40,214 bases of DNA. Source: Bacteroidales bacterium (GTDB lineage: Bacteria > Bacteroidota > Bacteroidia > Bacteroidales > JAIPAP01). The notes below the pieces were generated by a model. The model was not told where the DNA came from, did no database searches, and saw only the letters and a program-made list of their open reading frames with translations. Where the stretch lies: the NCBI GenBank assembly GCA_021740045.1, contig JAIPAP010000027.1:1-40214 (forward strand). The letters are read 5' to 3'. Both the position numbers and the translations under genes were made by a program. This document shows, piece by piece, positions 17,430-24,759 of the stretch; position 1 is the first letter of the stretch; each line of letters starts with the position of its first letter.

Positions 17430-18737
17430 ATGAACGATTATCAAGATAAATCAAAAGAGGAATTGGCTAAGGAACTGCAGAAAACGAAAAAACGCCTGCA
17501 GTTTGTGGAAGATTCCGTGTCAGATTACCGTCAGCAGATTGAAGAAGAGTTGGACCAGGTCAAGCAGGAAAAAGAATCCATTAATAATTCCATGAAGATG
17601 CTCCTGGCCCGTATCAGCCATCACATCAGGGTGCCCATGAACGGCATTATCGGCATTATCGATCTTTTACGAAAAACAAAACTAACACCCGAACAGGAAG
17701 AATACCTTAACATTATTAATAACTCGGGCGATAACCTGCTGAGCATTGTAAACGATATTTTGGATTACACCGTCATCGAAACCGGCGACATCACCATTAA
17801 AAACCAACCCTTTCAGCTCCATGAAGAGATCAGGCAAATTATGGAAATGCTCAGCGTGAAAACCAAAGGAAAAGGAATTACCTTTGAACACAGCATTGCC
17901 GGGAATGTTCCGAAAGTTATCAAGAGTGACCCTTTAAGGTTACGGCAGATCCTGATCAACCTGCTCGATAATGCCATTAAATACACCAAGGAAGGTAGCG
18001 TTAAACTGTCGGTTGAGGTTAAAGAGCAAGGTGATGAACAAATGCAGCTTCTTTTCCGGGTAACCGACACCGGTTCCGGAATGAGCAGGGAAGATGCCGA
18101 CAGCTTGCTTAGCACATTGGGCGGAAGCATGAAAGGTTCATTCTCGCCCGAGTCGTACGAGGTAACTCCCGGCCTTGGTCTTTATATTTGTAAAAACCTT
18201 ATCGACATGATGAAGGGTGAGTTGGGGATTAACTCGGAAGAAGGTAAAGGATCGGAGTTTTGGTTCACCATTAAGGTTACCCCCTCGTCACCCGAGGTAT
18301 TAAAAGAAGAACTAGATGTTCCGGTAAAAGAAAGGAAAGATGTGGAAAAGAATAAACTGTCCATCCTGCTGGTTGAGGATAACTTGCTGAATCAGAAGTT
18401 TACCATTGCCACCTTGAAAAAAGAAGGCCATACGATCGATCTGGCAGAAAACGGCCACATTGGTCTGGATAAATTCAAGGAAAACAATTACGATATCATC
18501 CTGATGGATGTGCAACTGCCCATTATGGATGGGATAGAAACCACCAAAAAGATACGGGAAGTTGAAAAAGAACAGGGCGTTGAAAAACCGGTAAAAATAT
18601 TGGCCGTTACGGCCTATGCCATGGAAGCCGACCGCCTTCGCTGCATAGAATCCGGTATGGATGACTTCCTGAGTAAGCCTTATAAACCCTATCAGCTTGT
18701 AGAGATGATTAACAAGCACGGTTTCACGGGTGACTGA
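17430..18737 (+). CDS. Soluble hybrid histidine kinase with atypical H-box (HHIRVP)
   Basis: Protein of 435 residues with no membrane segment. An N-terminal coiled coil (about 5-55) leads into HisKA with RISHHIRVPMNGIIGI: H64 is in the phosphoacceptor place, but the usual following E is H65 and the usual T is V68. HATPase blocks are present (ILINLLDNAIKYTKEG, VTDTGSGMS, PGLGLYICKNL), with G1 slightly unusual. The receiver domain has LLVEDNLLNQ, D360 in LMDVQLPIMDG, and LSKPYKP for the lysine. The 11 bp gap from the previous kinase suggests the two act together in one phosphorelay. A 310 bp space follows, so this is probably the last gene of the polysaccharide transcript. Confidence 0.91.
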   Translation: MNDYQDKSKEELAKELQKTKKRLQFVEDSVSDYRQQIEEELDQVKQEKESINNSMKMLLARISHHIRVPMNGIIGIIDLLRKTKLTPEQEEYLNIINNSGDNLLSIVNDILDYTVIETGDITIKNQPFQLHEEIRQIMEMLSVKTKGKGITFEHSIAGNVPKVIKSDPLRLRQILINLLDNAIKYTKEGSVKLSVEVKEQGDEQMQLLFRVTDTGSGMSREDADSLLSTLGGSMKGSFSPESYEVTPGLGLYICKNLIDMMKGELGINSEEGKGSEFWFTIKVTPSSPEVLKEELDVPVKERKDVEKNKLSILLVEDNLLNQKFTIATLKKEGHTIDLAENGHIGLDKFKENNYDIILMDVQLPIMDGIETTKKIREVEKEQGVEKPVKILAVTAYAMEADRLRCIESGMDDFLSKPYKPYQLVEMINKHGFTGD

Positions 18738-19047
18738 GGAACGCATGAGACATAGAGGTTGTGTAACTGATTGACCGATAGATGGGAGATAGCGAAATAA
18801 AAAATGAAAGGTGAGTATAATTGTGGCTGGCGTGGAGGTGAAATCCATCATTTCAAATAAAGCCGGAAAACACCGGCATCAATCTACCGGCTCAGCAATA
18901 TAACAGTGGAGAAGTAAACTATCTTTTCCGATTGCAAACAGTTATAACCTATCTTGGTGGAAATAAAAGTACCTTTCATTCAAACAAAAACCTCTCCCCG
19001 GTTTTTTATATTTTTGCATTGTTTATCGATTAAACCTAAAATTAAAG
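18738..19047. other. Intergenic stretch with little recognisable content
   Basis: About 310 bp without a convincing gene. It contains an inverted repeat AGCCGG...CCGGCT (about 18860-18888) without a following T-run, and at its right end a -7-like element for the YggS gene. No tRNA-like fold was recognised. Confidence 0.5.
19009..19016 (+). promoter_or_regulatory. Candidate Bacteroidota -7 element for yggS
   Basis: TAttTTTG matches the TAnnTTTG consensus, 31 bp upstream of the YggS ATG. No clear TTTG -33 box lies at the expected distance, so support rests on the -7 match and position. Confidence 0.5.
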
Positions 19048-19719
19048 ATGATACCGATTTTAGAGAATCTCGACCGGGTAAGAAAAAGTATCCCCGCTGA
19101 TGTGAAGCTGGTGGCTGTTTCTAAAACCATGCCTATCGAAACCATACGCGAAGCTTATGATGCCGGCCAACGAATATTTGGCGAAAATAAGGCCCAGGAA
19201 ATGATCGATAAAGAGCCACAACTTCCCGAGGATATTGAATGGCATTTTATCGGCCATCTGCAACGCAACAAGGTAAAGCAAATAGTTCCTTTTGTAAGCC
19301 TGATCGAAAGTGTTGATAGCCTCAGATTATTGCGGGAAATCAATAAGGAAGCAGCCAAGATCGATCGTTTGATTCCTTGCCTGCTCCAATTTCATATCGC
19401 CGAGGAAGAATCGAAATTTGGCCTGTCACTCGAAGAAGCCGAAGACCTGCTCGACAGCGATGAATACATGGATTTTGATAACATCCGCCTTTGCGGGGTG
19501 ATGGGCATGGCCACCTTTACCACCGACGATGAACAGATAAGACGGGAATTCAGGGCGCTGAAAGTGTATTATGAGCATTTGAAAAAGAATTATTTTCAGG
19601 ACGATCAGGCCTTTAGAGAAATTTCAATGGGTATGACCAACGATTATCACATTGCCCTTGATGAGGGCACCACCATGGTCCGCATAGGAAGCGCCATTTT
19701 CGGAGAACGAAATTACTAA
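19048..19719 (+). CDS. YggS/PLPBP family pyridoxal-phosphate homeostasis protein
   Basis: Protein of 223 residues, the usual size. LVAVSKTMP (21-29) holds K26, the PLP-binding lysine; RIFGENKAQE, EWHFIGHLQRNK and FHIAEEESKFGL follow in the normal order, and the end MGMTNDYHIALDEGTTMVRI plus GSAIFGER is the phosphate-binding block. The fold is a single-domain alanine-racemase-like TIM barrel. Family members bind PLP in the cytoplasm and balance vitamin B6 and amino-acid metabolism without known catalysis. The antiporter gene follows 18 bp later, probably on the same transcript. Identity is firm; the symbol yggS/plpbp is by homology only. Confidence 0.95.
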   Translation: MIPILENLDRVRKSIPADVKLVAVSKTMPIETIREAYDAGQRIFGENKAQEMIDKEPQLPEDIEWHFIGHLQRNKVKQIVPFVSLIESVDSLRLLREINKEAAKIDRLIPCLLQFHIAEEESKFGLSLEEAEDLLDSDEYMDFDNIRLCGVMGMATFTTDDEQIRREFRALKVYYEHLKKNYFQDDQAFREISMGMTNDYHIALDEGTTMVRIGSAIFGERNY

Positions 19720-19737
19720 CCCAAAAAGAGGAAGAGA

Positions 19738-20697
19738 TTGAGCTACCTGCTGTTTGTTGTTGGATTTGTGTTGATCATTATGGGAGCTAACTGGCTGGTA
19801 GATGGTGGCACAGCCCTCGGTAAACGCTTCAACATTCCCAATATCGTTATCGGGCTCACCATTGTTTCACTGGGCACCTCCGCCCCGGAACTGATCATAA
19901 GCTTACTGGCCAGTATTAAAGGCAATACCGACCTGGCCATTGCCAATGTGTTGGGAAGTAATATTTTTAATGTCTTTATCATCATAGGCTTTTCCGCGGC
20001 TGTATACCCGGTTGCCATCAAAAAGAACACCACCTGGAAGGAAATTCCCTTTAGCCTGCTGGCCGCCGTTGCGCTAGGCTTATTGGCAAATGATGTGTTC
20101 CTTGATAAAATGGAAATGGATGTGCTCAGTCGTATTGATGGGCTGATATTCCTGGCCTTCTTTGCCATTTTTATCAGTTACACCATTTTCACCGCTAAAA
20201 ACCAGGAGTTTGAGGAGGTTTCTTCCGCCAAAGACTATACCCCTGCCAAGGCTTCACTTTTTATTCTGGCTGGACTGGTAGGCTTGTACTTTGGCGGCAA
20301 CTGGATCGTTGAAGGCTCTTCCGATGTTGCCCGCTTATTGGGCATAAGAGAAACCGACATCGGTTTGGTGATTGTGGCTACAGCAACTTCACTACCTGAA
20401 TTAGTCACCTCAGCCGTAGCAGCCTACAAAAAAAATTCCGACATCGCCATCGGGAACGCTTTGGGTTCGAATATTTTCAACATCTTCCTGGTGCTGGGAT
20501 TAAGCGCGTTTTTCAATAACCTTCCCTTCAACAAACACCTTATGATGGATGTGTGGGTGGCTATAGGTTCGCATTTTATTTTGTTCCTGTTTATTTTTGC
20601 CAGTCCCAAAGGAAAACCCAATATCAACCGCATTGAAGGGATTATCATGCTGGCGATTTATGTGGCCTTTATCACCTGGACGCTGGCGGGGAAATAG
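19738..20697 (+). CDS. Calcium/sodium antiporter (CaCA family, YrbG-like)
   Basis: Integral membrane protein of 319 residues with about ten hydrophobic helices arranged as two inverted repeats. Repeat 1 has SLGTSAPELIISLLAS (44-59) and VLGSNIFNVF (71-80); repeat 2 has ATATSLPELVTS (about 214-225) and ALGSNIFNIF. The P-E-L residues of both alpha repeats line the cation-binding site. It probably exchanges Na+ or H+ for Ca2+ at the inner membrane. The start is TTG with AGAGG about 8 bases upstream; the next ATG at 19780 would cut the first helix. A repeat-rich segment follows directly. Confidence 0.95.
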   Translation: MSYLLFVVGFVLIIMGANWLVDGGTALGKRFNIPNIVIGLTIVSLGTSAPELIISLLASIKGNTDLAIANVLGSNIFNVFIIIGFSAAVYPVAIKKNTTWKEIPFSLLAAVALGLLANDVFLDKMEMDVLSRIDGLIFLAFFAIFISYTIFTAKNQEFEEVSSAKDYTPAKASLFILAGLVGLYFGGNWIVEGSSDVARLLGIRETDIGLVIVATATSLPELVTSAVAAYKKNSDIAIGNALGSNIFNIFLVLGLSAFFNNLPFNKHLMMDVWVAIGSHFILFLFIFASPKGKPNINRIEGIIMLAIYVAFITWTLAGK

Positions 20698-20703
20698 GGC
20701 TTA

Positions 20704-20805
20704 AGGTGGAAGTTTTAGGTTCCGAGTTCCAGGTTCCAAGTTCCTGGTTCCGAGTTCCTGGTTCGAAGTTCCAAGTTTTAAGTTTTAAGTTCCAGATTTT
20801 AAGTT
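20704..20805. repeat. AAGTTCC-type degenerate tandem repeat tract
   Basis: About 100 bp made of units such as GAGTTCC, AGGTTCC, AAGTTCC, TGGTTCC and AAGTTTT, 7 bp each with drift. Similar tracts occur at 24620-24651, 24733-24759 and 27538-27620. Tracts of this kind are common between genes in Bacteroidota. It ends about 100 bp before a gene that lacks its N-terminal half. Confidence 0.8.
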
Positions 20806-20902
20806 ACTCATGATCATACATTTCTGCATAATTGACGGAGGTTCGGATGGAGAAGGATAATTCAGATCTGTGAGCGATACAATATTCAGTTTTGGTTGAG
20901 TC

Positions 20903-21193
20903 TTGCGTTCACCATTTCAAATGGGAAAGCGCAAAATTGAAATGCATGAAACCATCACCACCCGTAACCTGCCCGATGAATTTTCGGCATCGTACCAGGC
21001 CAAGGGCGTTGATAATGTGGTGAAGAATAGATTTGTTCCCATCGATGAGAATAAAACCCGGTATGTGGCAGAACAGGAGTTCAGGTTCAAAGGGTATATG
21101 AGATTCATAGCTCTATTCATGCCGAAAAGTACTTTCAAGAAAACCTCACAAAAACATATGAATGACTTTAAGGAATTTGCCGAAAAAGCATGA
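20903..21193 (+). pseudogene. SRPBCC (polyketide-cyclase-like) protein, 5'-truncated remnant
   Basis: The frame reads MGKRKIEMHETITTRNLP, then FSASYQAKGVDNVVKNRF, ENKTRYVAEQEFRF, GYMRFIALFMPKSTFKKTS and HMNDFKEFAEKA. This corresponds to the C-terminal two thirds of SRPBCC ligand-binding proteins of about 145-150 residues. The first 50-60 residues (first helix and beta strands) are missing: the sequence before MGKRK does not encode them in any frame I checked, and is instead repeat-rich. Without these strands the helix-grip cavity cannot form normally, so the gene is probably non-functional. The apparent ATG at 20921 is internal. The stop lies 4 bp from the convergent anti-sigma gene. Confidence 0.65.
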
Positions 21194-21197
21194 GAGA

Positions 21198-22010
21198 TTA
21201 TTTTTCAACCGTGATTTTTCCGGCAAAAAGTAAGTCGAAATCGGTATTGTAGAGTTTCCAGTAATACAGGCCTGGTGCTATACGTTTTTCAATGCTCACT
21301 TTTTCTTTCAGGGTGTATTTTTCTAATAAGCGCTCACCATTATTGTTCAGTAATTCAACGGTTAGTTCCTCTTGCGCTGGGTTTTTCCAGGTGAGCTTAA
21401 TGTTTTGTCCTCTTTTAACGGTAATATGCAAGGCTGTTGTAACCTCCACCTCATTACCCCGGTAAGCGCTTTCGTCAAACCGGTTAACAAGCACCTCAAG
21501 GTCGGGGTTGGGTTTATAAGCCTGGGCAAGAAGCTCACGTTCTTTGCGAATTTCTTTTTCGGTTGAAGATTCCTGCGTTTGCCGCTCAGCATCCTCTTTT
21601 TCCGGGATTTCCTCTGCCGGCGTGGTGATTTCCGGAACCGTGTCAGTCACTTGTGTCTCCAGTGTATCTGCTGCGTTTTCAAGGTACTGTTCGGCCAGTT
21701 CAGGTTTTTCGGGCGATTTATTAAACAAAAGGAAAAAGCCCCCTATCCCGATCAAAAGTATAAAACCGGCAGCAATAGCAAACCATGTTTCCCGAAAACT
21801 CCTTTTCGGAAGACTAAACAACTCTTCTTCGGTGGTTTTTAAATCACCTTTATCCTCATTGGTGATAAGATCATAAATAGCTAATATTTCAGTACTGCAC
21901 TGATCGCATTCCTTAACATGCTGCCTTATATAACGGGGTAAATCTTTAAACCTGCCGTTTTTCAGTGCATCTGCATATTGTGCTATTTCTTCTTCGCTGA
22001 GGTGTCTCAC
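21198..22010 (-). CDS. Anti-sigma-factor-like membrane protein with ZAS-type zinc motif
   Basis: Protein of 270 residues. The N-terminal cytoplasmic part has H31-V-K-E-C35-D-Q-C38 within RQHVKECDQCSTEI, the H-x3-C-x2-C core of zinc-binding anti-sigma domains. One membrane helix lies at about 75-96 (AIAAGFILLIGIGGFFLLF), followed by an acidic, E/T/P-rich linker (about 97-165). The C-terminal periplasmic domain (about 185-270) is beta-rich with LTWKNPAQEELTVELLNN and LYYWKLYNTDFDLLFAGK, resembling an Ig-like fold. It follows the sigma-like gene by 12 bp on the minus strand, the standard order of a sigma / anti-sigma operon. The signal sensed is unknown. Its own start is the ATG ending at 22010. 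Confidence 0.8.
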   Translation of the reverse strand: MRHLSEEEIAQYADALKNGRFKDLPRYIRQHVKECDQCSTEILAIYDLITNEDKGDLKTTEEELFSLPKRSFRETWFAIAAGFILLIGIGGFFLLFNKSPEKPELAEQYLENAADTLETQVTDTVPEITTPAEEIPEKEDAERQTQESSTEKEIRKERELLAQAYKPNPDLEVLVNRFDESAYRGNEVEVTTALHITVKRGQNIKLTWKNPAQEELTVELLNNNGERLLEKYTLKEKVSIEKRIAPGLYYWKLYNTDFDLLFAGKITVEK

Positions 22011-22022
22011 TATTCTTCCACT

Positions 22023-22763
22023 TTATACTTTCGAAAACGTATATTCAAATAACACTTGCAAGCTTTGCCGGTCATAAAAGGATTGCTGATGTGTTCCGTT
22101 CAGCCGTACAATGATCTGATCCATCCGTTTGTGCAACCACATCCTGACCGCATCGGGCTTGGCATTGTTATTTTCGACTCTTTTTTGGGTCATCGCCAGG
22201 GCAGAAAACACCTCTTGTTTGGAGGTGAAGTTCTTCATTAACAGATCCTGAAGTCCTAACTCCTGATATTCGTCAGTGTATTCTTCCAGATCGCTTTGGC
22301 CTATATGCATACCAAACAAACATTTCAGGAAAAGGATTAGTTTAGCCGTTTCATCATCAAACATTTCCAAAATCCGTAACAAAAAATCCTTTTCATTTTT
22401 TATAATAATGTCGGTTTCAGTATTTCGAAGGGAATCTTTAAGATAATAGGAAACTTCCTCCCGGTTACTTACATGGTCCCATGATCTTTGTCCCGACCGG
22501 ATAATTTCACAGCACATGCGATAAAGCACAGCGGTGTAATACGTCTCATAATTGGCATCACCTTTAAAGCTGTTGGCAATTTGTTCCTTCTTATCAAGGT
22601 ATTTCCGGATGATTTCCTGCTTTACATCATCCTTTTCACGGTAGGGAATAGCCCTGCGATATGACAATCGATTTACCACTTTATCAGCAAGCGATATGAT
22701 TTGTTCAATAGGAGGTATCGCCTCGGATACCCGTTTATCTTCTGTAAGTCGAGATGTTTGCAT
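22023..22763 (-). CDS. RNA polymerase sigma-70-like (ECF-type) factor, divergent
   Basis: Protein of 246 residues, longer than most ECF factors. EKDDVKQEIIRKYL (43-56), KGDANYETYYTAVLYRMCCEIIRS (67-90) resembles sigma region 2 (core and -10 contacts). The C-terminal part (LLRILEMFDDETAKLILFLKCL... NNNAKPDAVRMWLHKRMDQII) looks like a drifted region 4 in which the recognition helix precedes R-x-W-L-H-K-R. The assignment rests on this pattern plus the zinc-type anti-sigma gene 12 bp downstream. A good TTTG-N20-TAnnTTTG promoter lies 36 bp before its ATG. Target promoters are not evident in the window. It could instead be a sigma-like regulator without region 4 function. Confidence 0.68.
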   Translation of the reverse strand: MQTSRLTEDKRVSEAIPPIEQIISLADKVVNRLSYRRAIPYREKDDVKQEIIRKYLDKKEQIANSFKGDANYETYYTAVLYRMCCEIIRSGQRSWDHVSNREEVSYYLKDSLRNTETDIIIKNEKDFLLRILEMFDDETAKLILFLKCLFGMHIGQSDLEEYTDEYQELGLQDLLMKNFTSKQEVFSALAMTQKRVENNNAKPDAVRMWLHKRMDQIIVRLNGTHQQSFYDRQSLQVLFEYTFSKV

Positions 22764-22798
22764 TCCCCTTGATCTAAACTACCTAGTAAAGTATGCTC

Positions 22799-22830
22799 CA
22801 AAAGTAATGCATTTAAGGGAAACCAACAAA
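22799..22830 (-). promoter_or_regulatory. Housekeeping-type Bacteroidota promoter for the sigma / anti-sigma operon
   Basis: On the minus strand, TTTG (22827-22830) is followed after exactly 20 bases by TACTTTTG (22799-22806), which fits the TTTG-N19~21-TAnnTTTG consensus of the major Bacteroidota sigma factor. The expected start point is near 22792, giving a leader of about 30 bases before the ATG at 22763. This is the best formed promoter in the window. Confidence 0.7.
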
Positions 22831-23323
22831 CATCCACGACCAATTTCAGGGCTGTAGTACATGCTGCCACTGCCCTAAAAGAAATTTCATTAATATGATT
22901 ACGGATTTTCCATAGGTGTTTTCCATTTAGTTTCAGACTTACACCCATAATAGGGTAATACCGGAAATAAAACGACCTTAACGGGAAAGATAAGCCCCGC
23001 CAGGCTGGGGATTTGCCCAGCGGAGCCTTACCGGTAGTAATAGAAGCTAAAGGGACATCTTTGGTTAGCAAACAAGTGCTATTTCGAGTGAATCGGGTTT
23101 CTTCTATAACTATTACCGAACCTCTCCCATTATCCATATCATTATTGATGGTGTAATTGCAAACCACTATCTTCTCACCAATAAAACATGAATTATTCCC
23201 CAAATTCAGGAAAGCCTGATGATCAAAGGCATGTTTAAAACGCCCCCGCTTTTCGATCATGTAACTTATTTTCCTTGGAAGAATAATTCGTTTCATTGCA
23301 GTGATTTTAAATATTGGTTGCAC
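22807..23323 (-). other. Unassigned stretch upstream of the sigma gene, with long open frame and a hairpin
   Basis: An open frame on the minus strand runs from an ATG at 23323 to 22673 (216 codons) and overlaps the sigma gene by 90 bp. I do not recognise its product. Its second half reads like translated non-coding DNA (AWRGLSFPLRSFYFRYYP), and it contains the sigma promoter plus a GC-rich hairpin at 22994-23026 (GCCCCGC ... GCGGAGC with inner TGGG/CCCA). The first half (MKRIILPRKISYMIEKRGRF) is somewhat more protein-like. It may be an orphan small gene, a structured RNA, or decayed DNA. I see no other gene on either strand between 22764 and 23468. Confidence 0.3.
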
Positions 23324-23435
23324 TTAATCGTTAAAATTGAAAGCCTTTCAGGGTTTTTATTTTGTTTTTTTATAAAACACGAATATGAAAGCTAAAAAAC
23401 AATACCTTAAGTATGCAGATTTTGCATATGATTCA

Positions 23436-23443
23436 TAAATTTG
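23436..23443 (+). promoter_or_regulatory. Candidate -7 element for the lipoprotein gene
   Basis: TAaaTTTG matches TAnnTTTG, 25 bp upstream of the ATG. A TTTG at 23421-23424 lies too close (11 bases) to be a standard -33 box. Confidence 0.45.
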
Positions 23444-23468
23444 CACATCAATAAATCAGCGATCTACT

Positions 23469-24161
23469 ATGAGAAAATTAAAGACGATTATTCCAGTATT
23501 ATTAATGGCGGTTTTACTAACCTCATGTATTAATGAAGACGATCCGGTACCGGCCGAGGATATTTATCAGATTTATTATTATGAATATCTGGCTTATGAA
23601 GACGAATCTTATGCCAGGGCATCATTCCGCGAGGGAGAGATTGCGGGCAAGCAGGTTGAATTGGATGACAATGCAACCTTAACGGTAAACGGTAATACCA
23701 TGGTTTACAAGGAAAACACCGGTTCATTCCCTTATTCCGCATCATTTAAGGGAAGACCTGCTTCCCTTGAATTCTATTACAAAAACGAAGACGGAAAAGA
23801 ATTTGTAAACTCCCTCTATAAAGCCGATATCGATTCCATTGCGTTCAGGGCGGTTAATCACACAACCAGTTTCCAGGAGGACTATGTTTTACACTGGAAA
23901 GGAGCCGCCGTTGGTGAAGGTGAACGGGTGGTGGTTAATGTAGACACAGAAGGTAGCGGTTTTCAGGAATTTCAACAAACCAAGAAAGATGCTTCCACTA
24001 TAACCCTCCCTAAATCGGACCTGATGCAATTGGGCCCCGGCGAGCACGACATGCACATTCACCGTTATAAGGAGATGGAGATTGATGATGTATCGGCGGT
24101 GGGCGGTTTGGCGGTATACACCTACTCTTCAGATAAAGGTATTTTAAAGATCGAGCAGTAA
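23469..24161 (+). CDS. Lipoprotein of unknown function
   Basis: Protein of 230 residues with a type II signal: a basic start (MRKLK), a hydrophobic core and the lipobox LLTSC with C20. The mature end begins CINEDDP; acidic residues just after the cysteine resemble the signal that sends lipoproteins to the cell surface in Bacteroidota (inference). The rest is Y-, E- and D-rich and beta-strand-like, with ATLTVNGNTMVYKE, ASLEFYYKNEDGKEF and a final GGLAVYTYSSDKGILKI, suggesting a single beta-sandwich. I recognise no family. The yjbQ gene follows 40 bp downstream on the same strand and may be co-transcribed. The divergent neighbour is the unassigned region before the sigma gene. Confidence 0.85.
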   Translation: MRKLKTIIPVLLMAVLLTSCINEDDPVPAEDIYQIYYYEYLAYEDESYARASFREGEIAGKQVELDDNATLTVNGNTMVYKENTGSFPYSASFKGRPASLEFYYKNEDGKEFVNSLYKADIDSIAFRAVNHTTSFQEDYVLHWKGAAVGEGERVVVNVDTEGSGFQEFQQTKKDASTITLPKSDLMQLGPGEHDMHIHRYKEMEIDDVSAVGGLAVYTYSSDKGILKIEQ

Positions 24162-24201
24162 GGAAAGTGAACTGACTTTGTAATAAGAAAAAAACAGGCA
24201 T

Positions 24202-24618
24202 ATGAAATCACATAAAAAAGAACTCTGGTTTAACACCAGCAAACGAAGGGAATTGATCAACATTACCCGTGATGTTGAATCGGTAGTAAGAGAAAGCGGT
24301 GTGCAGGAAGGCTTGGTGCTGGTTAATGCCATGCATATTACCGCCAGTGTTTTTATTAATGATGATGAATCGGGTTTGCACCAGGATTTTGAAAAATGGC
24401 TCGAAGGCCTGGCTCCTGAAAAGCCCTACAATCAATATCGCCACAACACCGCCGAGGATAATGCCGATGCCCACCTTAAACGCACCATTATGGGTCGTGA
24501 AGTGGTAGTAGCCATCACTAACGGCAAATTTGATTTCGGCCCCTGGGAACAGATCTTTTACGGTGAATTCGATGGAAAACGAAGGAAAAGGGTGCTGGTG
24601 AAGGTAATTGGGGAGTAA
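24202..24618 (+). CDS. YjbQ / UPF0047 family protein (secondary thiamine-phosphate synthase-like)
   Basis: Protein of 138 residues, the normal size. Conserved family blocks appear in order: [33 protein letters not shown] (usually HTTAG.TINE), [20 protein letters not shown] with the conserved histidines, [20 protein letters not shown] and a final [10 protein letters not shown]. Family members form small beta-sandwich trimers. E. coli YjbQ has weak thiamine-phosphate synthase activity, but the physiological role is not settled. The usual first H-T of HTTAG is present as H-I-T. A bidirectional terminator lies downstream, shared with sucD. Confidence 0.93.
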   Translation: MKSHKKELWFNTSKRRELINITRDVESVVRESGVQEGLVLVNAMHITASVFINDDESGLHQDFEKWLEGLAPEKPYNQYRHNTAEDNADAHLKRTIMGREVVVAITNGKFDFGPWEQIFYGEFDGKRRKRVLVKVIGE

Positions 24619-24619
24619 C

Positions 24620-24651
24620 AGTTTAAAGTTAAAGGTTGAAAGTTTAAAGTT
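24620..24651. repeat. AGTTTAAAGTT repeat, left arm
   Basis: Two copies of AGTTTAAAGTT with AAAGGTTGAA between them. The same motif occurs inverted at 24733-24759, so the two tracts flank the terminator as a long inverted repeat. Confidence 0.7.
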
Positions 24652-24678
24652 GCCTGCTAACAATAGCTCTAAAAAAAT

Positions 24679-24714
24679 AAAGCGGCATGGCTATTCAATA
24701 GATCCTGCCGCTTT
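24679..24714. terminator. Bidirectional intrinsic terminator between yjbQ and sucD
   Basis: AAAGCGGCA (24679-24687) pairs perfectly with TGCCGCTTT (24706-24714). An A-run precedes it (24671-24677) and a TTTATTATT tail follows, so it can end transcription from both sides. The inner part CTATT/AATAG adds pairing. It sits between convergent genes, which is where such a terminator is expected. Confidence 0.85.
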
Positions 24715-24732
24715 TATTATTAAATGCTGGGC

Positions 24733-24759
24733 TTAACTTTAAACTTTAGACTTTAAACT
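24733..24759. repeat. AACTTTAAACT repeat, right arm (inverted)
   Basis: AACTTTAAACTTTAGACTTT is the inverted form of the AGTTTAAAGTT units at 24620-24651. It abuts the sucD stop on the minus strand. Confidence 0.7.

Noticed and set aside
18738-19047. tRNA or small RNA in the gap after the hybrid kinases
   Set aside because: No cloverleaf could be drawn and the only inverted repeat lacks a T-run.
20704-20805. CRISPR-like array
   Set aside because: Units are 7 bp, degenerate and have no unique spacers; no cas genes are present.
22673-23323. Minus-strand open frame of 216 codons as a firm gene
   Set aside because: It overlaps the sigma gene by 90 bp, contains that gene's promoter and a hairpin, and resembles no family I know. 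Kept only as an unassigned stretch.
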